A model generated the notes under the pieces. That model was not told where the DNA came from. It ran no database searches and worked only from the letters and a program-made list of their open reading frames with translations. Both the position numbers and the translations under genes were made by a program. Shown here piece by piece: positions 1-9,647 of a stretch of DNA of 64,000 nt; the first letter of the stretch is position 1; each line of letters opens with the position of its first letter. Source of the stretch: Candidatus Calescibacterium sp. (GTDB lineage: Bacteria > DRYD01). The DNA is taken from contig JANXCV010000002.1 in the NCBI GenBank assembly GCA_025059235.1, forward strand, positions 209,498 to 273,497, read 5' to 3'.

Positions 1-1
1 T

Positions 2-1123
2 TTAAGAGATATTGTAAAGAAACATAAGGTTATAAGAACTTGGGATGAATATTTCAAAAATGCCCCTACTTTTCTGGCAGTATATAAAACCTATACGTTT
101 GATTTTATGAAAAGTATGAGTTATAAGCAGGAAAGTGTCCAATTTTTACCCTTCTTCTCTTACTCTTTCTACTATAGGGAATTATTTCCAAATGTTAAGC
201 ATTTGAACATTATTGAATTCATGAGCTTTTATAATGGCCTTATATATACTACTGACTATGTAGCTTTTTACAATACTTATATGAGGAAGACAAGGGCAGA
301 TTCTTATTTATATTCTTCAATTGGTCAGATCAAGTTTGAAAATGCTCGAATTTTTTCTATAAGTGATGGTTTGGTCCATATGGATCCTCCATTTGTTCTA
401 TATGGAATATTTCTGACTAGTAATCCTACGAATATTAGCAAGATAAGAGCTATAGATTTTATGGCTACTAGGATTTGGGATTTTGAAACTCAGATAGACT
501 TATCTTTGAGGATTGGTGTTCTTGCATCTGACAAAAATACCACTCTTCATCCTGAATACATCCAAAAAGTTAAGGATAGAAGATTTGCTCTGTACTATAA
601 TAACCAACTTGGGAAATTAAAAGATTACGAGCTAGATTATAATCTATTTAATAACTTCTATCATATTTTATTCACTACAGGATCTAACGATGCCATATTA
701 TATCTGGATTCATACTTAAAATCTCTTCTGTATGACCCAGATTTTCTTGTTTATAATTATCAGAAGTTAGTTCAAAAGAATAATTTCAAAAATTATCTAA
801 TTGCCGTGTTTAATGATCAAGAAAACAAAAAGGTAGAAAAATTCTTGTACACTCCTGAATTTGCGAAGAAAACCTATAGGGTTTTTCAAAGAAAAAGACT
901 GAACAAAGATAAAAAGGAAGTAAAAGAATATTTGGATATTCCTGTACGCGATATTGTCTACTTGATCCTCAACGAAGAAAAGAAACTAAGAGATATAGAA
1001 GGATACAAACTGAAATATCAAAAGAGTGATTTCTTTTCGTTAGTTCATGAATCAAAAACTGGTAAAGTTCTATTTCTTAGAAGAAAGACCCCCAGATATT
1101 CCTTGGTGGTTGTAGCGGAATAA
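2..1123 (+). CDS. Hypothetical protein, 5' end outside the window
   Basis: The reading frame is open from base 2, so the gene begins before the window; the first in-frame ATG (107) is therefore not the true start. At least 373 residues are visible. It is rich in Tyr, Phe, Asn and Lys, with no Cys cluster, no clear membrane segment and no motif I recognise. The last 90 residues are strongly basic (several Lys-Lys and Arg-Lys pairs). It is followed after 2 nt by another unknown gene and then by dnaG, so it probably belongs to the same transcript. No function can be assigned. Confidence 0.75.
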   Translation, partial: LRDIVKKHKVIRTWDEYFKNAPTFLAVYKTYTFDFMKSMSYKQESVQFLPFFSYSFYYRELFPNVKHLNIIEFMSFYNGLIYTTDYVAFYNTYMRKTRADSYLYSSIGQIKFENARIFSISDGLVHMDPPFVLYGIFLTSNPTNISKIRAIDFMATRIWDFETQIDLSLRIGVLASDKNTTLHPEYIQKVKDRRFALYYNNQLGKLKDYELDYNLFNNFYHILFTTGSNDAILYLDSYLKSLLYDPDFLVYNYQKLVQKNNFKNYLIAVFNDQENKKVEKFLYTPEFAKKTYRVFQRKRLNKDKKEVKEYLDIPVRDIVYLILNEEKKLRDIEGYKLKYQKSDFFSLVHESKTGKVLFLRRKTPRYSLVVVAE

Positions 1124-1125
1124 AA

Positions 1126-2037
1126 ATGTTAAATATTATTAGACTGTCCCTGATATCAGTTATTGCTGGTATATGCGAATTTTTATTTATTTACTTATAC
1201 TTTTTCATTTTTTTTGATTATCCGCTTGGTTCGTACTCCAAAGCTATGGCTGAGAATTCTTTAAAACTTTTGGATTATTCTATATCTAAAGCATATGTAA
1301 AACCAATGATAATGTCCATAAGAGACTATATCTCCTGGAATGGGGAGTACAAACAGTTACTATTAAGAAAGGACAAAATAGAGGAAATTCTTAAAAATAA
1401 TTTCCTGACGTCTGATGCATATTATCTTTCTAAGGCTATAGTGGATGACGGTAATAGACCATTCTACTTGAAAAGCGCAAAACAAACAAATGATATTTAC
1501 ATAAAGTACATTGCTGAAGTTTACTATTATGTATTAGTAAGTAGGGAGTTTACGGAGGCTTTGGGAACTACTTTTAACGAAATGTTAAATAAAATACCTG
1601 CTAACTATAGATGGATATTAGATCTAATAAAACAGCCAACTATAAAATTTGCTAGAGAGTATATAATAGGAAAGTTAAAGGAAACGGCAAAAGTTTCTAG
1701 CGACCCAGTGTTATCGTCGCTTTGTATAGGTTTGCTAATATCTCTCGATTACACAGATGAAAAATTTTACAACTATTTTTTAGGATCTAGTTACCCTGTT
1801 CTTTTTGTCACCAGTACGGTTGGACTTTATGTAACTGGTAGAAAATCTAAACTTCTTGAACATAGTAAATATAGCTATTTCATATTGAATAAACCTGATT
1901 TATACAGATATTACAGTACTCTATTGATATTGAAATATACAGAAATATATCCTCAAGTATATCTTAGTTTGATGAATTTTGATATTTTGAGAGATTTTAA
2001 TGAAACAACCATTTGTATTGTTATGCTTCTTAACTGA
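1126..2037 (+). CDS. Hypothetical protein with N-terminal membrane anchor
   Basis: The 303-residue product begins with a strongly hydrophobic segment (about residues 5-33, rich in Ile, Leu and Phe) that looks like an uncleaved signal anchor. The rest is a mostly helical-looking soluble part with many Tyr, Lys and Ile and no recognised motif. The start lies 2 nt after the previous stop and dnaG begins 4 nt after its own stop, so translational coupling is likely. A role at the membrane can be inferred; the function is unknown. Confidence 0.7.
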   Translation: MLNIIRLSLISVIAGICEFLFIYLYFFIFFDYPLGSYSKAMAENSLKLLDYSISKAYVKPMIMSIRDYISWNGEYKQLLLRKDKIEEILKNNFLTSDAYYLSKAIVDDGNRPFYLKSAKQTNDIYIKYIAEVYYYVLVSREFTEALGTTFNEMLNKIPANYRWILDLIKQPTIKFAREYIIGKLKETAKVSSDPVLSSLCIGLLISLDYTDEKFYNYFLGSSYPVLFVTSTVGLYVTGRKSKLLEHSKYSYFILNKPDLYRYYSTLLILKYTEIYPQVYLSLMNFDILRDFNETTICIVMLLN

Positions 2038-2040
2038 TGT

Positions 2041-3711
2041 ATGCATGATATAGTGAATCAAATAAAGAAAGCAATAGATTACAAAGATTTTTTCAGTAGG
2101 TTTTTGAAATTAAAGAAAGTTGGTTCTACACATATGTCCCTTTGTCCTTTTCATCCTGATTCTCAACCCTCTCTTTCTATTGACCTAGAAAGAGGATTGT
2201 GGTATTGTTTCGGATGTAATAAAGGTGGTGATATTTTTAATTTTATAATGGAAATGGAAGGTTGTAACTTTCTTGAATCTGTGAAATGTATTGCAGATAT
2301 GCTTTCTATTGAATTTAAAACCGAACAAATCCAGAATTTTGTGAGAAAATCAACCAGCTTAAACTATGAGTTGTATGGTTTATTAGCTAAATTTTACCAT
2401 AATGTTCTTTTGAAATCCTCGATTTCTACTAAAGCCAGAGAATATCTACAACGAAGGGGGATCGATAATGAAATTATTGAGCAATATCAACTTGGCTATT
2501 GTCCCAAAAATATAGAAAACTTAAAAATCTTCTGTAAAAAAAAAGGAATAAATATACACGATCTATACGAAAGTGGAATACTATACAAGAAAGGTAACGA
2601 TTTTCAAGAAATACTAGCTGGTAGAATAGTAATTCCTATTTATAATCCCAATGGATTAGTGATAGGTTTTTCTGGAAGGGATATCGACGATAAAGATCCC
2701 AAGTACATAAATACGATTGGTTTTGTAAAGACAAATACTCTGTATGGGATAAATCTTGCAAAAAGTTACATAAGAGCGAATGATAGTGTTTTTTTGGTTG
2801 AAGGATACTTTGATGTCTGGTCCATGTATCTAAGTGGTCATAGGAACTCTGTTGGTCTTATGGGAACATCTATTTCAGATAAGCAAATAGATATAATAAA
2901 GAGATATTGTAATAATGCGATATTGTTTTTGGATTTTGATAAGTCTGGGCAGGAGTCAACTTTAAACGCTATAATAAACCTCGCCTCTCATGGCTTGAGT
3001 GTTAAGATTGTATCAATGAAAGATTATAAAGATCCTCATGAAGTATTTAGTTCTGATCCGGATTTACTTAGGAATATAAACCGTTTCTCTGTTGACGATA
3101 TAAAATATATGACAGATCGTTATTTTGTTCAACCCAACGCATATGAAAGACAAAAATTTCTAGAAAAATTCGTCATTCCTTTTCTAAGATCTATCAGGAA
3201 AAAGATAATCAGGGAAGAGTATGTAAAAAAATTTTGTCTGGATACTTCAATTAGTTATCGATATCTCAGTGGTATGATAACTGGTCATAGGGATGATTAC
3301 CAAATTTCTGAAGAAGAAGAAGCAATAAAGAAATACGGATTAGAAACTTATATATTAATATTTGCTCTAATAAATTTTGAAATATTTGAGAAGTTTTACC
3401 CAAAACTAGAAGAAAAATTATTTAGTGGAAAGGAGATATATCACAAGTTGTTTAAATATTTAATAGAATGTGTTAACAATAAAGTTCAGCCAAATGAGTA
3501 TATAGTTCATGAGCTTTCTTTATCCGAAGTTCTTAAGAGTGCAGTGAAAGTATCAATTAAGATGGATAAAGATCAGAAAGAAATTTATTTTACTAGGTTG
3601 ATTAATAGTCTATATAAAAAGCGTCTAGTGTTAGAACTAAAAGATTCGATAAAAAAGGAGGATTATGAAAAAGTCAGAGAAATCCAAGAAAAACTTAGAA
3701 AATTGGGATAA
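2041..3711 (+). CDS. dnaG: DNA primase DnaG
   Basis: The 556-residue protein would synthesise RNA primers at the replication fork. The N-terminal zinc-binding domain has the CHC2 pattern, with Cys35, His38, Cys56 and Cys59. A central TOPRIM core follows, with the acidic signatures VEGYFDVW and LFLDFDKSG. The C-terminal part, which should contact the replicative helicase, is divergent, as is common. Length is close to the usual 550-620 residues. The start ATG lies 4 nt after the previous stop. The sigma factor gene overlaps its 3' end by 47 nt, recalling the primase-sigma arrangement of the classic macromolecular synthesis operon, but with no ribosomal protein S21 gene in front. Confidence 0.95.
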   Translation: MHDIVNQIKKAIDYKDFFSRFLKLKKVGSTHMSLCPFHPDSQPSLSIDLERGLWYCFGCNKGGDIFNFIMEMEGCNFLESVKCIADMLSIEFKTEQIQNFVRKSTSLNYELYGLLAKFYHNVLLKSSISTKAREYLQRRGIDNEIIEQYQLGYCPKNIENLKIFCKKKGINIHDLYESGILYKKGNDFQEILAGRIVIPIYNPNGLVIGFSGRDIDDKDPKYINTIGFVKTNTLYGINLAKSYIRANDSVFLVEGYFDVWSMYLSGHRNSVGLMGTSISDKQIDIIKRYCNNAILFLDFDKSGQESTLNAIINLASHGLSVKIVSMKDYKDPHEVFSSDPDLLRNINRFSVDDIKYMTDRYFVQPNAYERQKFLEKFVIPFLRSIRKKIIREEYVKKFCLDTSISYRYLSGMITGHRDDYQISEEEEAIKKYGLETYILIFALINFEIFEKFYPKLEEKLFSGKEIYHKLFKYLIECVNNKVQPNEYIVHELSLSEVLKSAVKVSIKMDKDQKEIYFTRLINSLYKKRLVLELKDSIKKEDYEKVREIQEKLRKLG

Positions 3712-4729
3712 TAAAAAAGAAATTGATTTTGAAAAAGTTAACGTTGAAAATTTGTACCTGAAGATAAAAGTTGGATCCTTTAGCGATTATAGTTGGGCTT
3801 TGGAAAATTATAAAAATTTCAAGAACATATCTAGGGAGGAAGAATTAAAAATAATCAAAGATGCTAAACAGGGTAGAATGGAAGCCAAACTAATACTTAT
3901 ATCTCTGGTCTTCCCTTATATTATAAAAATGTACAAAGCTCTAATAAATACAAAGGGGGAATACTTAGACTATATCTCGGAAGGAGTAGCTGCAGCTCTC
4001 GAAGCAATTCAAAGATATGACCTAGCTAGATACAATGTCCGATTCTCTACTTACGCAACATATTGGATATATCACTCTTTAATCAAAAATACATATCAAG
4101 AGAGCACTGTTAAAGTGCCCCTATCCGTATATTCTGAATACTCCAAATTTATTAAGGGATATAATCAGTATCTTTACAAGTATAATACTAAACCTACTCT
4201 GTTAGAGTTAATAGAGTATATATACGGTCAAGAGATAAAGCAGAAAATAAAACAAGAAAATCCCCAGTTATCTGAAAAAGACGATATATTTAAGAAAATA
4301 TATAATGCGAAAATGAGTGAATTAAAAGAAAAATATTCCAGGATAGCGGGATTTGTTGCTCTCAGGTCTGAAGTTTCATTACAAGAATTTAGGTTTTCTA
4401 ATAGCTCAAAAACAATAGAAGAGTTCATAGAGAGTAAAAATTATGATGAACCTGATCAAGACCTTAATAAGAAGACAATAAAAGAAAAAATAGTAAGAAC
4501 AGTAATGACTTTTCTCGATGATGAGGAAAAAATAATCGTTATCGAATATTATGGATTACTGGATAATGAGCCTAAAACTCTAGATCAGATAAGAGAAATA
4601 ATATTCTCAGTTTTTGGTAAAAAATACTCCAAAGAAAGAATTAGGCAAAAGCTAAAAACAGCAAACTTTAAGCTTAGAAAAATTATTTCCAAGGAAATGA
4701 GAGAGTTCATAGAGGGGGTATGGTTGTGA
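3665..4729 (+). CDS. Sigma-70 family RNA polymerase sigma factor (divergent)
   Basis: The 354-residue protein has a sigma region 1.2/2 block at about residues 54-145, including [16 protein letters not shown] in place of the usual FSTYATWWIRQAITR. It ends with a region 4 helix-turn-helix whose recognition part reads SKERIRQ. There is no long acidic region 1.1. The start is well supported: AAAAGGAGG stands 5 nt before the ATG at 3665, inside dnaG. The position next to dnaG suggests the housekeeping sigma factor, but several residues that read the -10 element are changed (the positions usually Arg, Gln and Thr are Tyr, His and Ile). It could instead be an alternative factor. Enolase starts within its last codons. 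Confidence 0.85.
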   Translation: MKKSEKSKKNLENWDNKKEIDFEKVNVENLYLKIKVGSFSDYSWALENYKNFKNISREEELKIIKDAKQGRMEAKLILISLVFPYIIKMYKALINTKGEYLDYISEGVAAALEAIQRYDLARYNVRFSTYATYWIYHSLIKNTYQESTVKVPLSVYSEYSKFIKGYNQYLYKYNTKPTLLELIEYIYGQEIKQKIKQENPQLSEKDDIFKKIYNAKMSELKEKYSRIAGFVALRSEVSLQEFRFSNSSKTIEEFIESKNYDEPDQDLNKKTIKEKIVRTVMTFLDDEEKIIVIEYYGLLDNEPKTLDQIREIIFSVFGKKYSKERIRQKLKTANFKLRKIISKEMREFIEGVWL

Positions 4730-6030
4730 GGACTATTTTGAGGGATCTAAAAGCCTTTTGGGTTTTAGATAGTAGAGCCAATCCTGCATTAGAGGTCTGG
4801 GCTTTCGTAGAAAGAAACGGAAAAATTTTTTACGATAGCTTTATAGTTCCCTCGGGGGCTTCAACTGGGGAATTTGAAGCTATAGAACTACGCGATAACT
4901 CTGGTGAATTTCATGGTAAGGGACTTAACAAAGCCATTAGGTCGGTAGAATATATAAAAGATAAATTAATAAATTCCCCAGTTGATGATATGTTTGCATT
5001 AGATAGTAAGCTTATTTCACTAGATGGAACAGAAAATAAGAGTAACTTGGGAGCCAATGCTATTCTAGGAGTTTCTATGAGTGTAGCCAAAGCTTTAGCT
5101 AAATCTTTTGAGTTACCATTTTTTAAGTTTCTAAGTTTGTTAACTGGTTCCAAAGATTACTATCTACCTGTGCCGTTTATGAATGTTATTAACGGTGGTG
5201 TTCATGCGGATAATGACCTGGATTTCCAAGAGTTCATGATATGTCCGATCTACTTCGATAGTTTCTCTGAAGCCTTAAGAGCTGGAAGTGAAATATATAA
5301 CACTCTTAAGAAGATTTTGAAAAAGGATGGTTACAGTATTTCTGTTGGTGATGAGGGTGGGTTTGCTCCTGAACTTTCTACTCCATTTCAAGCTTGTCAT
5401 TATCTTATGAAAGCTATAGAAGAGTCAGGGTACTCGGGAAGGGTTTTAATAGCCTTAGACGTTGCAGCTTCTTCTATGTTTGAAAATTCCAAATATAAAT
5501 ACACTGGAAGACTTATTTCAGCAGATGAATTGATCAATATTTACGAAGAATTATTATCGAACTATCCTATAATTTCTATTGAGGATCCGTTTGCTGAGGA
5601 AGACTGGGAAAACTGGGTTAAATTTACACAAAAATTCGGAAACAAACTTAATATCGTAGGTGATGATCTATTTGTAACTAATGTTCAAAGACTAAGAAAA
5701 GGAATAGAATTAAAGGCTTGTAATTCCATTCTGATAAAGTTAAATCAAATAGGAACCCTAACTGAGACTATAAATGCCATTGATTTGGCAAGAAAAAGTG
5801 GATTTACTGCTATCATTTCTCATAGGTCTGGAGAAACCGAAGATAATACGATATCTCATTTGGCTACCAATATTGGTTACTGTATAAAAACAGGCGCTCC
5901 TGCAAGAAGTGAAAGAAATTCTAAATACAACGAACTCAGAAGAATAGAAGAATTTTACAATATCAAATTCATAAAACAAGAGGTATTCGGAAAGTTCCAT
6001 GAAAATAGGGCTCTATCCAGGAACATTTAA
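4720..6030 (+). CDS. eno: Enolase
   Basis: This enzyme converts 2-phosphoglycerate to phosphoenolpyruvate in glycolysis. The 436-residue product has the expected family length. Visible active-site motifs are [31 protein letters not shown], the metal ligands in [17 protein letters not shown] and GDDLFVTN, the catalytic lysine in LIKLNQIGT and the [10 protein letters not shown] loop, so it should be active. The normally strict N-terminal LDSRGNPT reads LDSRANPA, a small oddity. GGGG lies 4 nt before the ATG, and the start overlaps the sigma gene by 10 nt. The 3' end overlaps nadD by 32 nt. Confidence 0.97.
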   Translation: MVVRTILRDLKAFWVLDSRANPALEVWAFVERNGKIFYDSFIVPSGASTGEFEAIELRDNSGEFHGKGLNKAIRSVEYIKDKLINSPVDDMFALDSKLISLDGTENKSNLGANAILGVSMSVAKALAKSFELPFFKFLSLLTGSKDYYLPVPFMNVINGGVHADNDLDFQEFMICPIYFDSFSEALRAGSEIYNTLKKILKKDGYSISVGDEGGFAPELSTPFQACHYLMKAIEESGYSGRVLIALDVAASSMFENSKYKYTGRLISADELINIYEELLSNYPIISIEDPFAEEDWENWVKFTQKFGNKLNIVGDDLFVTNVQRLRKGIELKACNSILIKLNQIGTLTETINAIDLARKSGFTAIISHRSGETEDNTISHLATNIGYCIKTGAPARSERNSKYNELRRIEEFYNIKFIKQEVFGKFHENRALSRNI

Positions 6031-6676
6031 TCCCATACATATAGGACATTTAACCGTTATAAATTACTCTATAGAAAACCTAGAGCTTGATTTACTATAT
6101 GTTATTCCTAACAAATACCCAGTTCATAAAAAGAGAAAATACCTTATCGATCCAGAAAATAGATTGAAAATGATCGAAATTAGTACTGAAAGCATGTGCT
6201 ACAGTAGTAAAATTAAAGTTTCTGATTTTGAGATAAAAAGTGATCAAGATTCATATACTTTTTTAACGGTAGAGCATTTTAGGAATCTCTATCCTCTGGA
6301 TAATTTATTCTTGATCCTTGGTATTGACAGTATTATATATTACTACTGGCATAATTTTGAAATTATTTTTAAGTCAGTGGATTTTTTAGTTGTTATCAAT
6401 AACTTGTGTATAAAGGATGATATTTTTGAATTTTTTAGTGATAAGTTATATGAATTAAACCTTAAGGGAGAACAACATAATGAGGATCTATTAGAAATCA
6501 TTCATAAAGATCCAGATTGGAAAAGAAAATTTATTCTATTGGATATTCCTATTATCAAGGTTTCTTCAAGTTTGATTTGGGAGAGATTGGAAGAAGGTAG
6601 AGCGATAGATTATTGGGTAAGCGAAAAGGTAAAAGATATGTTGTACAAGTCTTATATGAACAGAATACCCAAATGA
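5999..6676 (+). CDS. nadD: Nicotinate-nucleotide adenylyltransferase NadD
   Basis: The 225-residue protein belongs to the nucleotidylyltransferase family that adenylates nicotinate mononucleotide in NAD synthesis. The N-terminus carries the signature [15 protein letters not shown], with the two catalytic histidines in the HxGH form, and the C-terminus has the [10 protein letters not shown] phosphate-binding motif, matching the ISSTxIR consensus. The middle is somewhat longer and more acidic than in well-studied NadD. The start overlaps enolase by 32 nt, and the next gene follows after 13 nt behind a good ribosome binding site. Confidence 0.9.
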   Translation: MKIGLYPGTFNPIHIGHLTVINYSIENLELDLLYVIPNKYPVHKKRKYLIDPENRLKMIEISTESMCYSSKIKVSDFEIKSDQDSYTFLTVEHFRNLYPLDNLFLILGIDSIIYYYWHNFEIIFKSVDFLVVINNLCIKDDIFEFFSDKLYELNLKGEQHNEDLLEIIHKDPDWKRKFILLDIPIIKVSSSLIWERLEEGRAIDYWVSEKVKDMLYKSYMNRIPK

Positions 6677-6689
6677 AAGGAGAAGGAGT

Positions 6690-7751
6690 ATGAATATACT
6701 TGATAAAATCCTAAACCTAGTTTTTCAACAAAATGCAGAAAGTATATTCTTTGTGGAAGACATTCCCCCTTTTCTTAAATATAAAGATCAAAAGATAAAA
6801 AATATCGTAGAAGATAAGATGGAAAAGGAAAAGATGGAAGAAATACTAAAAATCTTCATAACTGAAAGAGATAGGCTAGAAATAAAGAAAAACGGATATT
6901 GGGTAGGTAACTATACTACTTCTAATGGATTACCTTTTAGGGCCATAGTTTTTAATCAGAGAGGAAAGCTATCGATAATATTTTCACCAGCTACTATCGA
7001 AACATTTAAGATAGAGAACCTAGATCTTCCTCCCCAATATATTGAAGCTCTTGGAAAAAATAAGGGATTAATAATAATAGGTGGTCCTAAGAAAAGTGGA
7101 AAAACTACCATCTTCAATTCATCCATAGAGTATATCCTTGAAAACAGATCTGTGATGGTAGCTACAATTGAAGATTTCATTGAAAAGGAGTTTTCTATTT
7201 CCAGAGGTATTGTATATCAGCTTGTTATAGGTAAGGACTATTCAACAATAAAAGATGTGCTTACTGTTGTTAGAAGGTTAAAGCCAGATATTGTTGCTAT
7301 ACAGGAGATAATAAACTATGAATACCTAGAAATTGCACTTGATCTTGCTTTAAGTGGATTATTAGTTATTTGTACCTTGAATGCAGATGGTATAATTTCT
7401 GTTTTAGAGAAGATTTCAGGTATGTCAGGTGAGAATAGAAAAAACGTTTTTAGATATTTGTCGATGGTTTTGGAGGTTGTGATTTCCGGAAATCTTTTTA
7501 CTACAACCGATGGATCGCTTAAATACGTTTATGATTTTTACTTTAATGACCCGGAATTTGTAAGATTTATAGCTCAAGGAGATATAAACGAAATATATGC
7601 AAGAATGGTAGAAAAACGGGAAAAAGGGTACCGTGTACAGGAATATACTCTCAAGGCTTTAATCAAGAAAGGAGCAATTTTGGAGGAAGAAGCTTTATTG
7701 AAAGCAGCAAGGGTTAACGATTTGAAGAAAATACTTGCTGCTCCCTACTAA
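6690..7751 (+). CDS. PilT/GspE-family ATPase, atypical
   Basis: The 353-residue protein resembles type IV pilus motor ATPases of the PilT class. The Walker A motif is GGPKKSGKTT (about residues 131-140), the Asp box is retained as ATIEDFIEKEF, and a Walker B-like PDIVAIQEI follows. The usual His box (TLHT) reads TLNAD, so the conserved His is missing, and the C-terminal third does not match PilT well. GGAGAAGGAG precedes the start. It lies about 14 kb from pilM-pilQ and next to nadD, so its link to pili is inferred from family only. A retraction ATPase or a regulatory paralog are both possible. Confidence 0.75.
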   Translation: MNILDKILNLVFQQNAESIFFVEDIPPFLKYKDQKIKNIVEDKMEKEKMEEILKIFITERDRLEIKKNGYWVGNYTTSNGLPFRAIVFNQRGKLSIIFSPATIETFKIENLDLPPQYIEALGKNKGLIIIGGPKKSGKTTIFNSSIEYILENRSVMVATIEDFIEKEFSISRGIVYQLVIGKDYSTIKDVLTVVRRLKPDIVAIQEIINYEYLEIALDLALSGLLVICTLNADGIISVLEKISGMSGENRKNVFRYLSMVLEVVISGNLFTTTDGSLKYVYDFYFNDPEFVRFIAQGDINEIYARMVEKREKGYRVQEYTLKALIKKGAILEEEALLKAARVNDLKKILAAPY

Positions 7752-7771
7752 ATCAAAATGGAGGTGAATAA

Positions 7772-8488
7772 ATGATCTTTATTCCTATTGTTATTTTAAT
7801 AGGTATAATTTTGATAGCTTATTTTTTTCTGGGTGGTGAATCTAGGCAAAATATATTGATATGGATTTATTTGATAATTTCTTTGGGTTCTGCAGGTTTG
7901 CTATTTCTGCTTTTAGTTGTAGGTTTGTTTGATTTAGGTGGAGATGGGGGAGGAATTCATCATGGTTCTGGTGGAGATGGGGGGGTAATTCATCATGATT
8001 CTGGTGGTGATGTAGCTGGTATTGGAGGGGGGGATACTGCTGTTCATAATGCTGTTTCTCACGATAGTGGAGCACCACCACTTATTCTCTCTCCATCAGC
8101 TTTTCTCATAATTTCTGCTCTTTATGGTTCTTTTGGTGTCGTTACTTTGAGTATTCTATCTTTCTTGCCGGAAAAAATCCGGGATTTTTCTTCAATTATT
8201 CTTTCTGCTTTACTTGCAGGATTGACCTATGCCTACGTTATAAGAATATTATTCAAGTTCTTAAGAACTACCAGTATGGTTAAAACTACTTCTTACTATG
8301 AGGGTAAGGAAGCAGAGGTTTTATACGATATTCCTTATGATGGGTTTGGTAAAATAAATGTGCGCACTGAAGATAAGATGGAGCAATTACTTGCTAAAAG
8401 TGAGGATGGTTCATATATACCCGCAGGTTCAATCGTCAGAATAAAAAAGCATATGGGAACTTTTGTTATAGTAGAAAAGATAAATTAG
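7772..8488 (+). CDS. Membrane protein with His/Gly repeat linker and NfeD-like C-terminus
   Basis: The 238-residue protein has two N-terminal membrane segments (about residues 1-20 and 27-50). A Gly/His/Asp-rich linker (about 53-100) follows, built on two copies of an 11-residue unit containing GGDGG and IHH, then two further membrane segments (about 108-155). A small basic beta-rich C-terminal domain resembles the OB-fold end of NfeD-type proteins. The His-rich linker could bind metal, which is inference. The DNA has a 33-bp tandem repeat and two runs of seven G. It lies 20 nt before ispG, and GGAGGTG precedes the start. Confidence 0.7.
   Translation: MIFIPIVILIGIILIAYFFLGGESRQNILIWIYLIISLGSAGLLFLLLVVGLFDLGGDGGGIHHGSGGDGGVIHHDSGGDVAGIGGGDTAVHNAVSHDSGAPPLILSPSAFLIISALYGSFGVVTLSILSFLPEKIRDFSSIILSALLAGLTYAYVIRILFKFLRTTSMVKTTSYYEGKEAEVLYDIPYDGFGKINVRTEDKMEQLLAKSEDGSYIPAGSIVRIKKHMGTFVIVEKIN
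7937..8002 (+). repeat. 33-bp tandem repeat, two copies
   Basis: Two near-identical 33-bp units (7937-7969 and 7970-8002) start with GGTGGAGATGGGGG and continue through ATTCATCAT. They encode an 11-residue Gly/Asp/His unit in the membrane protein gene, and a degraded third copy begins at 8003. The unit length is a multiple of three, so copy number changes keep the frame. The embedded and nearby G7 runs (7979-7985 and 8027-8033) would shift it. Confidence 0.9.
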
Positions 8489-8507
8489 AAGCAAGGGGGA
8501 TGTTATC

Positions 8508-9647
8508 ATGGTTAGAAAAAGAAGGATATCTAAAGTTGTAAGAATCGGAAACGTTCCTATTGGTGGGGGTAATCCCATAGTTGTACAGAGTATGGTCAAA
8601 TGTCCTACTACTGATGTAAAGGAAGTATTAAATCAGTTAAATTTAGCAAAATCTGTTGGTGCAAAAGTTATGAGAGTAGCTGTTCCAGATAAAGATGCCG
8701 CTATAGCCCTAGGGGAAATAGTAAAAAATTCTCCTTTACCATTGGTAGCAGATATACATTTTGATTATAGACTTGCTCTCATGGCTATTGATGCTGGAAT
8801 ACATGCTTTGAGGATAAATCCTGGGAATATTCTTGATTCTCCCCAGGGGAATATTTCTAGGTATGAAAAGCTCGAAAGTGTTGTAAAGGCTGCAAAATCA
8901 AGAAATATACCTATTAGGATTGGTGTTAATAGTGGTTCTCTTCATCCTAAGTATCTTGAAAAGTATGGTTATCCCACTTATGAAGCTCTTGTTGAATCAG
9001 CAATCGATGAAGTTAGGATATTGGAAAATATGGGATTTGAAGATATAAAGATTTCTGTTAAGAGTAGTAATGTTGAGGATATGATTTCTGCTTATATGCT
9101 TCTTGCTGAAAAGGTTCCTTATGCTTTACATTTGGGTGTTACCGAAGCTGGTAGTGGCTTAAGTGGATATGTTAAGAGCTCGATTGGTATAGGAACACTG
9201 TTATATCATGGTATAGGTGATACTATTAGAGTTTCTTTAACTTCGTCGGTTGAAGAAGAAATAAGAGTTGGTTATGAGATATTAAAGGCTCTGGGTTATG
9301 AAAAGAGGGGGGTAGAATTGATAAGTTGCCCCACCTGTGGTAGAATAGAAGTTAATTTATTTGATTTAGTAGAAAAAGTTAAAAAAGAAGTTGAGGGTGT
9401 TGAAGAAAATATTACAGTAGCGATTATGGGATGTGTAGTGAATGGTCCTGGAGAGGCTAGAAAAGCTGATATTGCCGTAGTGGGTGGTAAAGGTAAAGGG
9501 ATAATATATAGAAAGGGTAAGATGATTAAAGTTGCACCTGAAAACCAATTGATAGATGCCTTCAAAGAAGTTCTTAACCAAGTTATTGATGAAAAGAGGA
9601 ATATGGAGCTAGGAGGTGTGGAAAGTGAGTTATCTAGCTCTGTTTAG
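8508..9647 (+). CDS. ispG: 4-hydroxy-3-methylbut-2-en-1-yl diphosphate synthase IspG (GcpE)
   Basis: This [4Fe-4S] enzyme makes HMBPP in the MEP pathway to isoprenoids. The 379-residue protein has the short bacterial two-domain form. The C-terminal iron-sulfur motifs are SCPTCGR and AIMGCVVNGPGEA, with the Glu that serves as fourth ligand in the latter. The N-terminal TIM barrel shows NPIVVQSM and LVADIHFDYRLAL. The pathway feeds undecaprenyl phosphate (uppS at 36.4 kb) and quinone side chains. GGGGG lies upstream of the start. The 3' end overlaps the next gene. Confidence 0.97.
   Translation: MVRKRRISKVVRIGNVPIGGGNPIVVQSMVKCPTTDVKEVLNQLNLAKSVGAKVMRVAVPDKDAAIALGEIVKNSPLPLVADIHFDYRLALMAIDAGIHALRINPGNILDSPQGNISRYEKLESVVKAAKSRNIPIRIGVNSGSLHPKYLEKYGYPTYEALVESAIDEVRILENMGFEDIKISVKSSNVEDMISAYMLLAEKVPYALHLGVTEAGSGLSGYVKSSIGIGTLLYHGIGDTIRVSLTSSVEEEIRVGYEILKALGYEKRGVELISCPTCGRIEVNLFDLVEKVKKEVEGVEENITVAIMGCVVNGPGEARKADIAVVGGKGKGIIYRKGKMIKVAPENQLIDAFKEVLNQVIDEKRNMELGGVESELSSSV

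Noticed and set aside
9616..9624. GTG at 9616 as start of the thiamine-binding-type protein
   Set aside because: The ribosome binding site overlaps it; the GTG at 9625 has normal spacing.
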